Part shown: positions 61,918 through 64,000 of the stretch, one piece after another | Layout of the letters: every line of letters starts with the position of its first letter | Position numbering within the stretch: the first letter of the stretch is position 1 | NCBI GenBank assembly: GCA_046046245.1 | Contig: JBJOKE010000030.1 | Coordinates: forward strand, 20,139 to 84,138 | Origin: UBA4615 sp046046245 | GTDB taxonomy: Bacteria > Pseudomonadota > Gammaproteobacteria > Burkholderiales > Burkholderiaceae_E | Direction of reading: 5' to 3' | Length of the DNA stretch: 64,000 bases | Notes under the pieces: model-generated | The model's input: the letters and a program-made list of their open reading frames with translations, nothing else | What the model was told of the DNA's origin: nothing | Database searches by the model: none | Program-made: the position numbers and the translations under genes

Positions 61918-63771
61918 ATGTGCGGCATCGTCGGCGCGGTCGCCCAGCGCAACGTCGTCCCGATCCTGATCGAGGGCCTGAAGAAGCTCGAATACCGCGG
62001 CTACGACTCCGCGGGCATCGCGATCGTGAACGGCAGCATGTCGCGCGTGCGCGCCGTGGGCCGCGTGGCCGACCTCGAGGCACGGACCCGCGAGCAGGGC
62101 TCCGACGCCCACACCGGCATCGCCCACACCCGCTGGGCGACCCACGGCGGCGTGACCGAAGGCAACGCGCATCCGCACTATTCCGAGGGCGGCGGCCTGC
62201 AGGTCTCCGTGGTGCACAACGGCATCATCGAGAACCACGAGGCGCTGCGCGCCGAGCTGAAGTCGAAGGGCTACGTCTTCCAGTCCGAGACCGACACCGA
62301 GGTCATCGCGCACCTCGTGCATTCGATCGTCAGGGACGGCCTGGGCCTGTTCGACGCCGTGCAGCGCTGCGTGCGCCGCCTCGAGGGCGCGTACGCCATC
62401 GCCGTCGTCTGCACCGCCGAGCCGAACACCGTCGTGGGCTCGCGCCGCGGCTCGCCGCTGCTGCTCGGCGTGGGCCGCGAAGGCACCGGCCGCGGCGAGA
62501 ACTTCCTCGCCTCCGACACCTCCGCACTGCTGCAGGTCACCCGGTACGTCGCCTACCTCGAAGAGGGCGACGTGGTGGAGATCCGCACCGACGGCTACCG
62601 CATCGTCGACGCCGAGGGCCGGCCCGCGAAGCGCGAGATCGTCGAGAGCCAGCTGTCGGCCGACGCGATCGAGCTCGGCAGCTACTCGCACTACATGCAG
62701 AAGGAGATCTTCGAGCAGCCGGGCGCGATCGCGAACACCCTGGAGATGGTCACCGGCGCCGCGTCGATCTCGCCGGGCCTGTTCGGGGCGGACGCCGCCG
62801 ACGTGTTCGCGCGGACGAAGCAGCTGCTGATCCTCGCCTGCGGCACCAGCTATCACGCGGGCCTGGTCGCGAAGTACTGGATCGAGTCGATCGCGAAGCT
62901 GCCGGTGTCGGTGGAGATCGCGAGCGAGTACCGCTACCGCGAGTCCGTGCCGCTGGACGGCACGCTGGTGATGACCATCTCGCAGTCCGGCGAGACCGCC
63001 GACACCCTGGCCGCGCTCCAGCACGCGAAGGCGCTCGGGATGACCGACACGCTGACCCTCTGCAACGTGCCCGAGTCCGCGCTGATCCGGCAGAGCCGGC
63101 TGCGGTTCCTCACGCGCGCGGGCCCGGAGATCGGCGTGGCTTCGACCAAGGCGTTCACCACCCAGCTCGCGTCGCTGTTCGTGCTGACGCTGGTGCTCGC
63201 GAAGCAGCGCGGGCGCCTGGACGCCGAGCGCGAGCGCGAGCTGCTCGCCGCGCTGCGCCACCTGCCGGCCGCGCTGAACCGCGTACTCGCCTGCGAGGAC
63301 GCGGTGCGCGGCTGGGCCGAGCGCTTCGCCTCCAGGCAGCACGCGCTCTTCCTGGGCCGCGGCATCCACTTCCCCATCGCGATGGAAGGCGCGCTGAAGC
63401 TCAAGGAGATCACCTACATCCACGCCGAGGCCTACGCCGCGGGCGAGCTCAAGCACGGGCCGCTGGCGCTGGTGGACAAGGACATGCCGGTGGTGGTGGT
63501 GGCGCCCAACGACGCGCTGATCGAGAAGCTGAAGAGCAACCTGCAGGAAGTGCGGGCGCGGGGCGGCGAGCTCTTCGTGTTCGCGGACCGGGACACGCAC
63601 ATCGAGGCCTCCGACGGTGTGCACGTCATCAACCTGACGGACCACGCGGGGCCGCTTTCGCCGATTCTGCACGTGGTGCCGCTGCAGCTGCTGTCGTATC
63701 ACGCGGCGTTGGCGCGGGGGACGGATGTGGACAAGCCCAGGAATCTGGCCAAGAGCGTGACGGTGGAGTAG
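61918..63771 (+). CDS. glmS: Glucosamine-fructose-6-phosphate aminotransferase
   Basis: Makes glucosamine-6-phosphate from fructose-6-phosphate and glutamine, the first step towards UDP-GlcNAc. The 617-residue protein starts MCGIVGAV with the catalytic Cys2 of the glutaminase domain (about 1-240; HTRWATHGGVTEGNAHPH), followed by two SIS domains (ACGTSYHAGLVAKYW, ISQSGETADTLAAL, EITYIHAEAYAAGELKHG) and the C-terminal KSVTVE. The Shine-Dalgarno is the AAGGAG at the end of glmU. It ends 144 bases before the IS256 fragment. Confidence 0.97.
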   Translation: MCGIVGAVAQRNVVPILIEGLKKLEYRGYDSAGIAIVNGSMSRVRAVGRVADLEARTREQGSDAHTGIAHTRWATHGGVTEGNAHPHYSEGGGLQVSVVHNGIIENHEALRAELKSKGYVFQSETDTEVIAHLVHSIVRDGLGLFDAVQRCVRRLEGAYAIAVVCTAEPNTVVGSRRGSPLLLGVGREGTGRGENFLASDTSALLQVTRYVAYLEEGDVVEIRTDGYRIVDAEGRPAKREIVESQLSADAIELGSYSHYMQKEIFEQPGAIANTLEMVTGAASISPGLFGADAADVFARTKQLLILACGTSYHAGLVAKYWIESIAKLPVSVEIASEYRYRESVPLDGTLVMTISQSGETADTLAALQHAKALGMTDTLTLCNVPESALIRQSRLRFLTRAGPEIGVASTKAFTTQLASLFVLTLVLAKQRGRLDAERERELLAALRHLPAALNRVLACEDAVRGWAERFASRQHALFLGRGIHFPIAMEGALKLKEITYIHAEAYAAGELKHGPLALVDKDMPVVVVAPNDALIEKLKSNLQEVRARGGELFVFADRDTHIEASDGVHVINLTDHAGPLSPILHVVPLQLLSYHAALARGTDVDKPRNLAKSVTVE

Positions 63772-63880
63772 TCGTAAGCTCGGCGACGTTCCTAATCCGT
63801 GGCATTAAGGTCTGTCGGTAAGCGGCCGGGCATTACACCTTTCCCGGGGCGTTGAACCGTGTCAGGTCGCTGGATGCGGC
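63772..63880. other. Region between glmS and the IS256-type end
   Basis: No gene or clear terminator was seen. The base composition is lower in GC than the coding DNA before it and contains several short direct matches to nothing recognised. It may include debris from earlier insertions or the target site of the element. Confidence 0.4.
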
Positions 63881-64000
63881 GGGCCCGTCAGAAATTCTGT
63901 GTGCGAGGCGGTTTTCAGGAACGTGATCCGGTGAAGCGCTCGCCGTACAGGATGGCGAATTGATTCATCGCGATCTTCCACTCTCGGGTCGATCTTATCG
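63881..64000. mobile_element. End of an IS256-family element (cut by window edge)
   Basis: The sequence from about 63881 (starting GGGCCCGTCAGAAATTC) looks like an IS256-type terminal repeat, and the transposase end follows inwards. The other end lies outside the window, so the borders and target duplication cannot be defined. Its insertion is directly downstream of the glmUS operon. Confidence 0.6.
63915..64000 (-). CDS. IS256/mutator-type transposase, C-terminal fragment
   Basis: Only 27 codons and a TGA stop (63915-63917) are in the window. The translated end REWKIAMNQFAILYGERF matches the conserved tail of IS256 (mutator) transposases, in which a W-x-x-A-x-N-Q-F-x-I motif precedes the stop. 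The rest of the gene continues beyond 64000 on the minus strand. Confidence 0.75.
   Translation of the reverse strand, partial: IRSTREWKIAMNQFAILYGERFTGSRS

Overview
The window is a high-GC, densely coded stretch of a betaproteobacterial chromosome, most likely order Burkholderiales; the species cannot be told from the sequence. The evidence is the gene content and order (metK, two LpxL-type acyltransferases, dapF, DUF484, xerC, CobW, dksA, hslV and hslU in one orientation), an S-adenosylhomocysteine riboswitch in front of ahcY, the Cys-poor type of DksA, and the UbiB, GlmU-GlmS and TRAP gene styles. No rRNA, tRNA, CRISPR array or prophage was seen. The only mobile DNA is the edge of an IS256-type element at the right end.

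Layout. 1-10.2 kb: the 5' part of hslU and the complete hslV lie 8.8 kb apart on the minus strand. Between them are a branched-chain amino-acid-type ABC importer (livGFKHM), a glutamate-semialdehyde-type aldehyde dehydrogenase, ThrH, and a PpsR-like triple-PAS protein that has no DNA-binding domain. 10.2-20.2 kb: a STAS-domain protein, then a zinc-homeostasis block: a ZnuD-like TonB receptor, a DUF3299 protein, a small Cys/His periplasmic protein, an ABC exporter-like pair, DksA, two COG0523 GTPases and a Zur-like regulator. 20.2-25.8 kb: rlmI, xerC, DUF484, dapF and two lipid A acyltransferases. 26-32.3 kb: metK (TTG start), a NarL-type regulator, a stand-alone HATPase protein, then the SAH riboswitch with ahcY, tlyA and metF.

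32.4-46.5 kb: two overlapping c-di-GMP genes (degenerate HD-GYP, then EAL), 5-formyl-THF cyclo-ligase, a lytic transglycosylase, an NDUFA9-like reductase, tRNA nucleotidyltransferase, a membrane PAS protein plus single receiver, a MaoC-like hydratase, DUF2905, a MidA-type methyltransferase, a pteridine-reductase-like SDR, folB and ttcA. 46.6-55.3 kb: a catabolic block with an FAD-linked 2-hydroxyacid dehydrogenase, a LysR regulator, and a coupled operon of HMG-CoA-lyase-like enzyme, CaiB/BaiF CoA-transferase, SMP-30-like lactonase and a TRAP importer. 55.3-64 kb: an outer-membrane barrel, ubiB, a sodium:solute symporter with a His-rich tail, a decamer tandem repeat, a DUF6279 lipoprotein, glmU-glmS, and the IS256 end.

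Themes. Methyl/one-carbon metabolism recurs (metK, ahcY, tlyA, metF, 5-FCL, folB, the SDR, several methyltransferases). Translational coupling by ATGA/GTGA overlap is the rule inside operons. The points most worth a second look are the HTH-less PpsR homologue with TGTC-N10-GACA palindromes upstream, the split hslVU operon, the zinc block with an internal terminator, the HMG-lyase/CoA-transferase/TRAP cluster, and the degenerate HD-GYP protein.
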